DNA from: Datnioides undecimradiatus
Lineage: Eukaryota > Chordata > Actinopteri > Lobotiformes > Datnioididae
Length of the DNA stretch: 64,000 nucleotides
Direction: 5' to 3'
Assembly: GCA_008933995.1 (NCBI GenBank)
Contig: WARS01000009.1
Coordinates: 4,434,001 to 4,498,000, forward strand
Shown here: positions 11,890 to 25,060 of the stretch, one piece after another
Layout of the letters: the number at the start of each line of letters is the position of its first letter
Position numbering within the stretch: position 1 is the first letter of the stretch
Made by a program: the position numbers and the translations under genes
Notes under the pieces: generated by a model
The model's database searches: none
What the model was told of the DNA's origin: nothing
The model's input: only the letters and a program-made list of their open reading frames with translations

Positions 11890-12180
11890 CTCCTCTTACA
11901 GTGTTGTTTTTTTAGGCCGAGCCTAGGCCTCCTGGGGAAATCATGCGCAAATATCATGTCAGTCTGTTCCGATGCTGGCGGGGTCTTCAACCGTCAATGC
12001 AAACAATATGCTGTTTGTACAAGTTTGTGCTTTTCCCCTGGAGTTTGTTACCTGACATCGGCCTGCCGAGTGCTGTCAATCAAACATTGACACGCCCACT
12101 CAAGCCAGCTGAGAAAGGAAAAGAAGCCGAGCTGATATTTCCCCTAATTCCTGTTGATCTTCTCTTCAATAAGAAAAAAC
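11890..12180. promoter_or_regulatory. Putative conserved regulatory element with TALE-like palindrome
   Basis: Non-repetitive sequence containing an exact inverted repeat TGTCAATCAAACATTGACA at 12074-12092 (7-bp arms, 5-bp spacer). TGTCAAT resembles PBX/MEIS (TALE homeodomain) sites. ATGCAAAC and CATGCGCAAA words lie just upstream. It has the look of vertebrate developmental enhancers, but conservation could not be tested here. Confidence 0.35.
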
Positions 12181-14754
12181 TATTGGCTTTATAATACATG
12201 AGTATTGTCAAATTGCAAAAACAGTATCTGACAAATTCTGTTTAAAATATCAGTGCTTTTGGATTTTTGTAGGTATTGAGAAATGAAAAAACTGTGTTTA
12301 TCATCATCAATACAATTTTTTAGAGAGTCTGCAAGCAGTTTTAATTTTAGCTCTGTATGTCTGTACATTTAAGGATTAAATACATGAACTCATGCTCTCC
12401 AGAAACAACCAATCTCCTCTCAGTCTCTCCCTCCTGGGTGGGCCAGGTCACCAAAGCCCCTCTAATAAGCTCAGGGCAGTAAACACTCAATGGGGGCGTC
12501 CCTCCGACAGTATGTGAAGACAGTAGTTGGCTGTCCCACTCACTACCGCCCTGACACAGGCAGTTGAACATCTCTGAGCTGAAAGGAGTACGGTGCTCAA
12601 CGGGGGACAATTGGAGACACAAGGTCAAGGTCAGAGCCGAAGGTGTCAAGGTGGCTTTTAAAATGTAGCTCATTATAATAAACCGCAACATTCACTCATA
12701 TCTCAAAAGTTATCTTAAAATCCACAGAAAATGAGGCGACTTTCAATTACTGTGGGAATCCTTAAGGCGCCATGTAAAAGCGTAATGTAATAAATCTGTT
12801 TTAGGATGTCACGTTACTGATTTTTGCATGCAAATTACATGCATAATCAGTTGTTGTTGTTATTATTATGTCCAATTTGAGACAAAATATCACTGCTTTC
12901 CTTTGTTTTTCTATCCTGCTCTTTGTCTCTTGACCCTCAGGTTTATATTGTAACAGCCTTTGCAGAGGACGTGACCCACAGTTTGAGAACCAAGTACCCT
13001 TTTCTGTGCAGTACAGGGGCATCGCTCTACAGCACAACACAGGAAGAGGACGAAATCTTGAAATACAGTGCTTGTGTCATATGTAGATGAACATCGAATC
13101 ACAGAAGTTTGAATTTAACGTTGCTTCAGTTTGAAAAGCTTGAGGCAGCAAGGCGTCACATAAATCAAACCACTGCAGAAGACCAAGAACGTGTCATGTT
13201 GTTTGGCCCTAAATGGGGAGAGGAACTCAATATGATTTAAGTCGCAGAGGCCAAGAGTTCATATGTGACGCAAACACCTGTAGACATTGCCAGACGTTCT
13301 AGCATTAAATTATTACTGAGATCATGATATCATGATTGTAGCCCATAACCTTTTATTATCTCTCTGTGTATATGTATATGTCAATGTATATGTATCAACG
13401 TGTTTATATATATTCAACATTAATAAAATTAAAGAATAAATTATTTATTGTTAAAATAATAATTCAAGATTTTCAGTAAATGTTGAATTTTTGTTCTTTG
13501 TTCACTTGTCTCTCTCTTCTTGATTGCTGTCCACTTACTGTATTTGTACTTCTTTTGTTTTCCATGAGGGTTCACCGTGGAATTATAATGTCACAACACC
13601 TGCCTGCAACATCTTCTTCTTCAGTCACTCTCTTCAGCTACACCCCCACTTTCCCAGACCCCTTCTGCACTACCTGTAGTAGTGTACCTTAAGTTATACT
13701 GAATTAACTGAATTAATACAGACATGTACCTGCAGGTTTTACAGGAAGAAACATTAATGACACTGGAGCTGTTCCTACATACTGTATCAGGCATGACTGT
13801 CTGTTGTCACATTCAGCAGACTCTTGTTCCAGGAAATAAAAATGCATTAAAAATAAATAAAGCATGACAGAGGAAACACATAAATAAATAAATCACCAAA
13901 TTAAGTCGATCAGACTAAATCACACGTCATGTGTTTTTGTGTGAAATGCATTGTTTGTATCATGTCTAACGCTTCAATGAGTTTGCAGGAAGGCATTTGA
14001 TGAGTAAGCCACATAACTGCGAAAGTAGTTTCCCTCTGAGTCAAACCCAAGGACCCCATATGCTGTCACTTTGTAATAATCACTGGACATAGATATTGTG
14101 GATAAATGTGGATAAACATAGGTGCTTATACTGTTTATTTGTCAGTTGAGAGGCAAATGCATTTGTTTAGTGTGTTAAAAGGGGCTGGATTGTACAATAT
14201 GAATTTCTAAGTTCTAGTTTGATGGACGTTGTCTTTATTTTAGGATCATCTGAAATATGAATTTTAGGCTTTTTTCCACTATGGTACTTGTTGAACTAAA
14301 AATCCAGATCGTTCCATCGATTCCAGAGCAAGCCTGCAGTGTATTATGTCAAAGGCATGTGTAGTGGTTGATCTGTACTCCTTTCATTTTGCTCATCAAA
14401 GATGCCATCAAACCACAGTTTGAAGCCTCACAAAAAGAGATTTCACAAAGGTTGAAGCAGTCGAACGGCAGATGGAAGACAGCAACACTGAGCTCTGAGA
14501 TCTGAGAGTGAAGCCAAGCAAAACCCTCCAGCCTCCGTTAAAAGTAATCCTAGGATTTATTTATTAATTTGTGCAAATGAGAGCTTAACATTTGAAAAGT
14601 AAAAAGATGTGCTGCACCTCTCAGAAATGTTTGGGTAACTTTTAAAAGCCTTAATTTTGCCTTCTTATTTTTCTTTGGGCGAATTCTGGGTGAAAGCGAA
14701 TATCAATAAGATTTCCTGGTTTGTGAAAAGTAAACAAACCTTCAAATTATAGGA

Positions 14755-14905
14755 AGCCTTTAATTAAGGAGACGATCAAACAATTAAATGCTCGTTAATT
14801 ACAGACCTCACAACCATCTCCGCCAACATGAATATTGAGGTCCTAATTAATATTTGTAGGGCTGTTTTGTTCTTGGAAGACATTGGCGTTAATTAGGCAA
14901 AAACA
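14755..14905. promoter_or_regulatory. Homeodomain-motif cluster (four TAATTA)
   Basis: Four TAATTA words lie at 14761-14766, 14796-14801, 14844-14849 and 14890-14895, with CAATTAAA between them, in 135 bp of otherwise unique sequence. TAATTA is the core of many homeodomain sites. It is probably an enhancer of the neighbouring developmental gene olig3, by inference. Confidence 0.4.
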
Positions 14906-17754
14906 AGTCAAATTAACATTTCAGTAATGAAGAAACATACCTTCATGTTCTTATTCCTTTCTGTCTGAACATGCTCTGATACAAATTTGGCATCTCAAAG
15001 CTTTCTGAGGCATGTTGATGATGAGTTTTATCAAACAGACAAAATTAAGTTTTCTGTTATGCTTTTACATTCTGATGCACAACTGTGTGAGCTGTTTATT
15101 TCGTGTTGTGTGAAAACAAATATTTCCCCTGCCGCTGTGTGAAAAGTTGAAATTTAGTTTGGAATCTTTGCTTTGCCGCCTATGAAATGCAGATATACCG
15201 GGAGATTTTCACTTTTAGGTGAGAAGATTAATAAAAATCTCATGTCTTTCCGTTATGTGTGACACTATAGCCAGGAGTGGGTTGTCTTAGCTTAGCATCA
15301 ACGCTAAAAATGGAGAAATAAGCCAGCCTGGTTCTGTCAAATGGTAACAAAACCTCTAAAGCTCCACAATTAACCATAATCCATAATTATCCCATTAAGT
15401 ATACATTATTTTGGGGGCGTTTATGTGCCCAGATCATAGAAAGAGTCCTGATTTACACTTTGATTTTGTACTGATTAAAACAGACATAACGTGTTAGTTA
15501 GTAAGCTTAAGAGGTGCTGTTAGGCAGATTTTGTTGCTTTTGGACAGAGCTAAGCGAACTTTTTCCCTTTGGTTTCAGTCTTTATGCTAACATATGCTAA
15601 TCATAGCTTCTGTTCTAACTGACAGATATTTGACAGGTGTCAGTCTTCTCATAACTGTATTTGCCAAAATGTTGTCAAGTTATTCCTTTAACCTACCATC
15701 CTCACCTCGGTCATCAGTCATCCTCCTCCTCCTCCTCATTAGACCCACACACACACATACACACACACCACCAGCATTTAACCAGCCTCCAGCCCGGCCC
15801 ACCAGCTTTTGCAACAAGGTTCTCCTTTTAACTGTCCCTTTCAGCGCGGGACAATCGGACACCTCCCATCGCCTCCTTTCAGGCTGCAGCTACAGCCTCG
15901 CGCCCCCCACTCCTCCCCATACTGCTCCCTGTGTCACTTTGTGTCCGCTTCGCCCCCTCGCAATGGGTTCACATGACCAGAAAATGAAGCAGGGGTCTCT
16001 GCAAGCAGAGAATGAAAGCGAATATGTTTGTGTGCGTTTGGGAGGAAGAGCCAGAGAAGGAGAGAGATTAACATGTAGGTGTGATGGGGTGAAGGTGTGT
16101 GAGTGGGGTTACGTGTAGAGAGGAAAGTTCGGATCAGGCCTGGCTTGCGTGTGTGTGTGTCCATCCATCTAAATCTTAATGTAACAGGATCCTAATACAG
16201 ACACAAGGTTTTAAATGATGCATGTTCGCAAGCACAAGCCCGTCATACAAACATGTGCATGAGGAAACTGCAGACGCACATAGGACAATGCACACACTCC
16301 ATTAGAGGAGCACTGAAGGCTGCAGGGTGTAGGGCCTGGTTACTGTTAAAGAGATTATCACATCATTAACTGCTAATGAAAAACCAATTCAGACAGCTCT
16401 CCCCCTGCGCTCTGTGCTCGCTCCTTCTCGCTTAGTCTGAGATTTTCTCAGTAACGAGGGCAATAAAACACGAGCCGTTCATGCATCTTTGTTATTTTAG
16501 TCGTAGCAAGGATAAAACTGAAGTGCATTGTTTTGAATCAAAGACAAATTGCAGACAGAGCAGGAGTGACTGGGCAAACAGGAGAATTCAGTGTGGCAGA
16601 AGAAGCAAATAACGGGTATTTGTATCCAGGGATTACTGTTGTTTACAGTAGTGCACTTTGCTTTTAAATGTTGGCAAATTTTCACCAAATTTCCACCAAA
16701 TTAGCAGAAGAAATTGAGAATTAATGAGCAAATTTCATCCACTGCTGCTGTGCGAACATTGTTGCTGTCAGGTGTGATTAAAATGATTGGAGACTGCAGA
16801 ACCATGTAGACATGGCAACGTGATGGAAGTTTTCCCTCTATGCTTGTTTAATTATCTGGAGAAAGGCACAGTCTCCTCTTTTTGTCCACACAGATATGAC
16901 GTTGTCTACCTTTTTCTCAATATCTTGTGCTTCCACTCTATTTTTTGTGTTTGCAAATTGTAAAGGCATGGAAGGAAACATGCTAACATGCTAATTAATA
17001 TAAAAATTAAATTAAATACTGTCTGATGGGATGAATCTTTTCAGAAGAACATTGCACAGTGCAACGTTTAGCTTATCTTTAACATCAAAACACTTCATTA
17101 ATACTGTCTTTTAGTTAACCAAGCAATGTTCACAGTTACCATAAAACCTTTCTGAGGATGATATAAAAGCAAGGTGGCAGTCCTTTTGTGTATTTAATCA
17201 AATGTTTGTAAAATAATCTTCTACTTGCTTTAGCATTCACGCAAGTGTCATCATTTCTTCAGTTCTTCTGTGGTTGACCTTGTGTTTCAGCACTTCCAAA
17301 GGTGATCACTCCTCCTACTCGAGGCCCTGCAATGAATCACCAGCAGGCCTTGTGCTACAGAGACACCAGTAGTTAGCGTTAACTCAGACTGTTCATCGTT
17401 GTTGCTTGTCAAAGCTGAAACCAGACCTTCTTTTCTGGGGCTGGAGGGATAAATCGTTGCTGAAATGAATCGTCTGCATATTTTAATGCTCTGAGAGAAA
17501 GTTTATGGTGAGGAGAGAGAGTGTGGGGGGAGAGAGAAGAAACAACTTCATCAAACACATCATCTGTCCTGTGACTCTTTGCCTTGTGACACCAGTTTGC
17601 TCCTGTGTACAGCAGTTTTATATTTATGTGTCTGCTCGTGCACACTTTTCTACGTGTTCGAAGGCACGTGTGGCATGCGTACGCGTGTGTTTTGACTGCA
17701 CGCAGCAATAATAAAAACCACACCAGCACAGGCCACATTTTTCAAGTTTGTTTG

Positions 17755-18080
17755 ACGCATTTAAAATGCTAATAACCAGTTTATTATGTGCTACATCAAA
17801 TGCAAATGCTCTGTTTTACTGCCGTGAAGTTGGGCCGACGTTAGCATTTGCATATCTTATGTCTGTCTCCTTAGCATGCATGGAGGAACTGGATAGCGGG
17901 CAGACTCCCAATAAATAACATTAACAGACGCATTAGATAAACAAGCTCCAATGATGCTGCTATTAGGGAATGCAGAGCCATATCCCGCTTAAATGTAGGT
18001 GTTTGACACAGCAGCATATGGTGTGCAAATTCCCCCAAATCAACCTAACGCCAACGTTATCTGGAAATGTCAGGGAGAGC
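17755..18080. promoter_or_regulatory. Putative regulatory element with inverted octamer pair
   Basis: Unique sequence in which ATGCAAAT (17800-17807) and ATTTGCAT (17846-17853) face each other 38 bp apart. Further TAATAA, AGATAA and CATATG words follow. It ends near a (TG)n microsatellite at 18188. It reads like a conserved non-coding element rather than a gene or transposon. Confidence 0.35.
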
Positions 18081-18182
18081 AGACGGATTGAAAAAACATC
18101 ACTTTAACGGCAGACGCTTTACGATGTTGAGAAAATGCTGCGGAGGAATTTGCCTCTTTAAGACCAACTGGCGGCTGGAGCT

Positions 18183-18221
<39 letters not shown>

Positions 18222-19772
18222 CTCGTGTTTGTGCGCGTCAACAAGAGAGACAGCAGTTAAGACTATAGTTCAAACTCTAATTGTAAATGAGAAACTTTGT
18301 CTACTTTAATGCTTGGCTCACTTTAAGTCTTAATCGCTTTCTGGCTCCATTCGGAAACCAACTAACATGTGATGAAAACGTCCCATAAATAAAGTCATAC
18401 ATTCTCGTTAAACCGTCCCTGTATATCATAACAGCGGTTCATTTTGAATATGGATGGGACATGATGACACTTTAAGGCGGTCGGTTTCATTGACTGCATG
18501 ATGTGGCATGTTGACAGGTGTGTTGTGATGTGTCTATAACACACTGACGAACGGTGTTACAGCTGAAAGTTTACATCGCATCCAACAACGTAGACAAGAC
18601 CACACTACAAAGTGGAGGGCTATTTGATAATTAAGCTCCATTTAAGTTAATCACAGCAGCAACTTTTACCTTTTTTTGATTCACGGGATGATCCTAACAG
18701 CTAGGATGACTTTTATCTTAAAATATTACATTTACTGTCAAAATTAGCTCAGTAAATGGCTTTTTCTGGTGTGCCTGCCAGTGGTTCAGCAGACTCTGAT
18801 TACAAAGCAATTTAATAGGTTAAATATCTGAAATTGAACCAAACAAGAATGTCTTTTAATAATGGTACTTTAATTCAAAGTAGGGGCAGACAGATGAATA
18901 CCTAATGGTTCCTATAGACTCCTACAGACTAAAATGTTTTGCATGTCTGATTTGGATTTGACGCCAGTGTCACATGAATCAGTGTGCCGTTTCATTCAGC
19001 GTGATTATCGTTGTGATGGTCACAGTAGTCGTCTTTGACCCTCAAGGTGCGACGCTGGCCCACAGTTGGAACCACAACCAGAGATATTGCTAAGTTTCTT
19101 CCATGTTGCTCAGTCAATGAGTGTAAACCCGCTTTGACAAGCTGATACTGAAGACACTAAGTCTTTAGAACATGTTGACAGCTTTTGTGTTGTAGCGCAA
19201 GCACTGGTCCTTTTTTTCGGTTCAGATTTCCTTTATCGTATGAAAAATATAACAGAGCTTTGTTTGCTTTCTTTTCCAGGACCTTGTATAAAACTACAGT
19301 ATGTGCAAAATTAAGCTGACAGTTGAGCGGATGCCTTACTGTAGTGATATTGCATAGATTCTAACTGTGTTACGATCGTCTCTCTTTAACCCAGTGCTCT
19401 ACTCTCTCTCCTCTTCAGACCTCTTTGCTTCCCTTATTTGTTAAAAAGGCCACTTGTGATGAAATGCCAGCATTCACTTGTTCCTCCATTTGTACAGACT
19501 GTAAACCCGGACACTCTGGATGAGTGTCGGCTACATACCACAAACAAATGCTGGAGTGTAGATGCTAATGCTCTCTTTTTGTGATTCTCTCCTTCCTCCT
19601 CCAAGCCTGCCCAATAATCTCTCCTCCTCTCTCTCTCTCTCTCTCTCTCTCCCTGCTCCTAATCCGCTCCACAGCCGTGAAAACTTTCCATGAGAGGCAG
19701 ATGACCCGTTCTAATGGGTGGAGGCAACCACCCACACACACAGCCGTGGAGGGTCCAGCCAGTGTGCACACA

Positions 19773-19807
<35 letters not shown>

Positions 19808-21234
19808 CAGACCTCACTAAGGTGCTTAGCTCAGTTTAGATTGCCTGAGTGAGACATATACAGCAGGGAACGTGCTGCGTGATTTAAACCCCCATTAAAA
19901 CCCTCAACAACTGGTTTTCATGACTGAGTGACTGAGGAGACTCTGCCCTGACAGTCAAAACACTTGTCTGGTGCTGAAATGAGTGGTTGATTAATTTGTT
20001 AGCCTGTCTGTCAGAAAATGAATCACCAAAACTCTTGACAGTAATTGTCAAAATCAAGCAAAAGATGCCAAACGTCTGGTTTCAGAATGTGATTTTAAAG
20101 TGAATGTCGTTGATTTGTGGACAGTTGGTAGAAAAAACAATATTAGGAGACATGTTACAGATGGAAAATGGTTCATAATTAAAACATGTGTTGCAGCTTT
20201 AGTGTGCAAAGGCTTGGGTATTTAAATCTCATGTTCAGAACTACAAATGCAGAGTGAGACACCAGAGTTTTGCGGGATTTTGAAAGTTTTCAGTATTTTA
20301 CTTTTGTTTTAGGGGAAAAAAAAAAACATCCAAGCGTCTGTTCAATGCCAAAACTCCTGCAAGAGCATTTAAAGGTTTAAATGTTTTGTGCCCTACATTA
20401 TCACACTGAGTAAACAGAGACTGAGCAGATCTTTAAAATGGAGGAAAGACATCGCAGCGTATCAGAGCAGCTGTTTTGGTGAGCTGAGTGGGTGCAGGTG
20501 TTTTGCTCTCACTGGGATCGTTCAGCCATTTTCCTGCTGGTTCTTGTTTATTAGACTGCTTAAAGGACCATACAGCTGCTTTGGAACATTGTTGGCCAGT
20601 TGAGTACAGATTGCATATGTTTTACATCCCTGCTGACCAGTTTCCAAAGCGTGCCACGAGGTTTAAGATCGACTCCAGGGTTTCACCTTTAAACGGTCAA
20701 GGTTTTTATTTGAAACTGAATTGAGAAAAGCAATATATCCCTGTGAAAGTATGTCCCCTTGATTTTCATTTATCATTTCTGGTGTGCGGAGGATGCTGCA
20801 GCATCTCAGATTTGAGAGATGGCTGCTTAGAAAAGACCTTTTAGATCCTTCTCACAATGTTTGCTGATTCTTTGTTTCATAGGTTTTGCTGAAAACAAAG
20901 CTCGTGACTGTGCTGCTCTGTCAGCATGTCACTCTTATAGTCTTTAGTGTCCTTGTATGTGACAAGGAGGACAATATTTAAACCAGTCTACTGTACCATG
21001 TGATCAAACAAACACATTTTGAAGATGCCCAAATGTTTCAAATGTCTGCACAGCCATTTTTTTCACAGTGTTTCCCTGATTATTGAGCTTACTTTTGAAT
21101 ATAAGACAATTATTGAGATGAAACATTTATTACAGTGAAGGCAGTGGCATTACAAGACATGCACTGCATCCCTTTCTCTCTCTGCATACTCACGTAATGT
21201 TAAGCCAATCTGTGCATCTTGTATTTCCTGTTTT

Positions 21235-21510
21235 ATTTTGGTATCATACCTGTTTCCAGTTCCTGTCTACGTGTATTCCCCACCTCCTTGATTATCCACA
21301 CGTGATTTTGCCACTGACTAATCTGACACTGGCACTTAGTTCTTAGGACTTTGGCCATATTGAAAGTGATACTAAATGTTACTAATGGCCCAGGCCATAG
21401 ACTGTATGTACAGATAGATGAAGCCTCTCCACTTCCACAAACCGTACAAAAAAGACAAAAACGTCTAATGTCCGCCTCTATCAATGTGGGTGCTGCCATC
21501 TTGCGTCATT
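21235..21510. repeat. Dispersed teleost repeat fragment
   Basis: The words 'ccatagactgtatgtacaga' (about 21393-21412) and 'gctgccatcttg' (about 21492-21503) match a dispersed fish repeat I recognise ('ATAGACTGTATATAAA...CCATCTTG'). I cannot name the family or fix the ends. Confidence 0.35.
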
Positions 21511-22119
21511 TGGGCAACTGAGTGTTTTGGCACTGCCTGTGTTCTCACCTTTTAGATTGCCATTGTAACCTTTACATAAAAGTGCTTATTCAGGTAGAGT
21601 CTGAGACAGTTGTTGGCACGTTGGACGGGCTGGATGAGTAACTTATTCAGGGCACATTTCCAATTTCTGATGATATTTTATGACTTTTATGATAAAACCT
21701 ACCCAAAAATACACAACAATTTGTTTTTGTTGGAGGAAAATGCAAGGGGCCGTCTATCCTGGGATACCCTGACACATGCACACACACACACACACACACA
21801 TAAAATACCCCAGCTAGTTAGCGACAGCCAGGCTAGCCACGCAGTCATGTGACAGTAGCATTTCCCTTAGACCAGCTTCTCTGGTCCTGCTTCAACAGAT
21901 GGCCCGACAGGTCCCTGGACAGGACTGCAAGGTGGAGGGAGGGGAGGGCTGTGGGAGTATGGGGGAGTTGAAGGGGGCTGGAGGGAGGATGTGGGGGTTT
22001 GGCACCCTCTTAGGAGGACTGAGGGGGATGTGGGGTGGGTGAGGGAGGGAGGAGACATATGTCCACAGCCCTGGCCCCTGCCGACGAACTGTCTCTGCTG
22101 GCTGCCTAGTGGCTGGCTC

Positions 22120-22124
22120 GCTGT

Positions 22125-22164
<40 letters not shown>

Positions 22165-22349
22165 AAATAACTTGTTTTTGTCACTTCAGAGGACATTGTA
22201 TTGACTTTCATCTTAACTGTAACCCAAAAACCAAATGCTAATCCTGAAATTTTGCATATTACCTTGTGGGAACCGGGTTTTTGCAGCCCCCCCCTCACAA
22301 TGCGGGTGTATGAACATATTTATGTCACCACAAGAGTGTGAGTAATGTA

Positions 22350-22380
<31 letters not shown>
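22120..22380. repeat. CA-flanked 'GTCCCCACAAGG' type repeat
   Basis: A unit of about 190 bp lies between two long CA microsatellites (22129-22157 and 22351-22376). It contains 'agaggacattgtattgact', 'taactgtaacccaaaaacc' and 'accttgtgggaacc', which fit a common fish element made of GGACATT / TAACCCTAACC / CTTGTGGGGACC blocks bounded by CA repeats. A related fragment seems to lie at about 58905-58970. Confidence 0.5.
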
Positions 22381-24269
22381 GATACACAAACTTACTCCAC
22401 TAAGCTTGGCAGATCGCTGCAGTACAGCTCCTCTCCCTCTCCATCTGCATCTAAAAGACCCACGCGCCCCGACAATGAGGTGACCATGTCACTGCCTGAG
22501 CCGAAGCAGAGGGATGGAGAGAGGGAGGGAGAGAGAGAGAGAGAGAAAGATGCAAGAGGAGAGGGGAGAGAGGAGAGGGAGGGGACGAGGGAGGGACACA
22601 TTAACAAGCTATAATCTCAACTGCCTTATCCATAATGCATTGTGTGGGCCAATTTACATGGTGCTGGTCCCTCTGGGAGAAAGGAGATCATCCATCACAT
22701 TACTTTATTAGCTCCCTCACACTCTCTCACAGATGCACATACACACACGCACGCACACGCACACACACACACATCATTATTTGTCTCTGCCTGTCCTTCT
22801 CTCTCTCCCTCTGTTTTGTGGGCCTGTTTTGTCATGGTTGTTGTTTCAAACTGCTGCTGCCTCTATAAAACAACTCCAACTCCGTGTCGTGTTGTGCAGA
22901 CTGTAACAAGCAGGGAGGGATTCAAAAACAACAACAACAACAAGAAGTCGTTTGTTTCAAAAAATGCGACAGCCCCTGGCTTCACTGTGAGTCACGGAGG
23001 AGTTTGGAGTCAGAGGATTTAGGCTGACGTCTAAAAATCTGATGCTGAACTTTGTTTTCTGAAGCCAAACTTTCTTTGTCTGTGAACGAATAAATCTCGC
23101 CAGTGAAAATCCAGAAAGATTCATTAATCCCTGGCTTTTCTTTGTTCGACTTAACATGAAATGATTTGTTTTTTTAGGGGAGATTTGAAGGGATTTAAGA
23201 CAAACTGCTCAAATAATAACACTTTGGCAGAGTTGTGTGTTTAGGCTTGTTGCCATGAATTTTGGGAAACTTTTCTCTGGTAACCTGCTCACAGTTGGCT
23301 TAAAGTTTAGGCCACACTATAATATGTGGAAATATGGTCATTTCAGACCAATAATATCAGAGCCAAGCACAATATCTGCTATATATATATATATATAAAT
23401 TTTAAAATACTCTTTTTTTTAAAAAAATTTACTCTCTTTAAATTTTGTCTAATTGGACCAAAAACATTTTTATGAAGAATCCAAATTACACATTGCCTTG
23501 CACATATCAAACAATTAGCTAATGTACTTTCACATAAAGTAATTAAATTCACAAGAGTTTTATTTATTACTACACTTTCAGTTAAACATACTTTGTTTTC
23601 AATTATTTACATATGTAAATCAGTATTAGTCATTGTAGTGCAAAATCGGTAATCTATTCATGATCATTTAAGAGTAACAACATTTTGATTGTCTATCTAT
23701 GATACTTTATTTTTCTTTTGGTTTAAATAATTACATACAGCTCACCCCTGCCTTTTTTAGGATCCAGCATATTTGGTGTTTCCAGTGGCATACACAAAAA
23801 ATACATTTCTGCGACAAAAGAAACGGATCATCTTTTTTGAATTATCATTAATTAGAACCAGCCAGTGACTGTGATGTAAGTACTGATATGAGAAACTAAA
23901 TTCAGGCTTAAGAAGTTTCAGGGAAGGAATAATTTCCCGTTCAAGTCAGTCCAGATGATACAGATGCATTAAAAATACATTAAACTGTCCATAAAACCTA
24001 GCTCAGAACGTCTCTCTCTCTCTGTGTGTGTGTGTGTGTGTGTGTGTGTTTTGTGTTTGTATGTAATGGCTGGATCGACTCAATCGTCCGTGCGTGTGTC
24101 AGTGAAATTAATTGTTGGCACCTCAGCAACACACGCATGCACACACGCACACGCACACACACACACACACAGCAGATCCATCAGATTCCGCAGTCATCCT
24201 GTGAATAAAAAGAGCTGTAATTGCAATCATATATGTGGAGCTTCAGCACTGCGCGCCATACCGTACCAT

Positions 24270-25060
24270 TAGTACCACAAATAAGTAATAATTTGCTAAT
24301 GACAACATTATGTTGAGTCAGTTTAGGGGCAATTAAAGTGAGTGATATTTACATATGCCCAATGAATCACCGAGCGTGGCAGTTCGGGCGGACTCTAATG
24401 AATATTCATCCAGGCATTTCTCCCCTGCGCGCTGCAGTTTATAAACTGAATTATGGCTGATTTGCCCTTTTAAAAAATGAACATGGGCGCATCTCCCACA
24501 AGGAGGCGGCGAACAATAACGTCTGATTATAAAAATGTTTTACTGCTAAACTGCCGGTGAGGAGACGGCGGCAGCGTGGTTAAAGACTCACTTGGAGGGG
24601 TGCAGGGGAGGGAGAGCCCACCTAAAATCAATCCAATTTAGTCTCGGCCTGTCCACCTTTTTAGACTGACATAAATATTTACAGTGTGCATTCAGAGAGG
24701 TCCATACATCACGAGCATCAGACTGAACCTATAATTGATTTGTTTTTACTGGCGGTAGTTTGTCTTCAGATTATCCCAAGTGGAAGGTCAGGGCTCACAA
24801 CGACCTTTAGGCCCGATTTCCATAAGGAGAGCGGCCCGGCTGGCTGCCTCACCACCTCCGTCACCAGGAGCAGCAGCAGCAACAGCAGCACCGGTGATTT
24901 CTCCGGTAATTGCCCCCGGTGTGCACTCGGGTGGGTGCTGACCTCTCAGGTGCAGGATCAACAGGCGACATCAGTTTGCATTCACAGGGCGCTTAACAAG
25001 ATGGGCTGCATGTTTATCATGCAAATAAGCGGCTCTCTGGCAGGTGTCAGACACACACTC
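24270..25060. promoter_or_regulatory. Long putative conserved non-coding block
   Basis: About 800 bp of unique sequence with no good coding frame. It holds homeodomain-like words (TAATGAATATTCAT near 24396, CCAATTTAG, TATAATTGAT), a GATTAT word and an octamer ATGCAAAT at 25019-25026, and is bounded by TG/CA microsatellites on both sides. It lies about 1.6 kb downstream of the C21orf62-like gene and 15 kb upstream of olig3, so either could be its target. Recognition is by texture only. Confidence 0.35.

Noticed and set aside
22642-23022. 126-codon frame in the CA-rich region
   Set aside because: Composed of CA-repeat and polyasparagine-type sequence; no domain.
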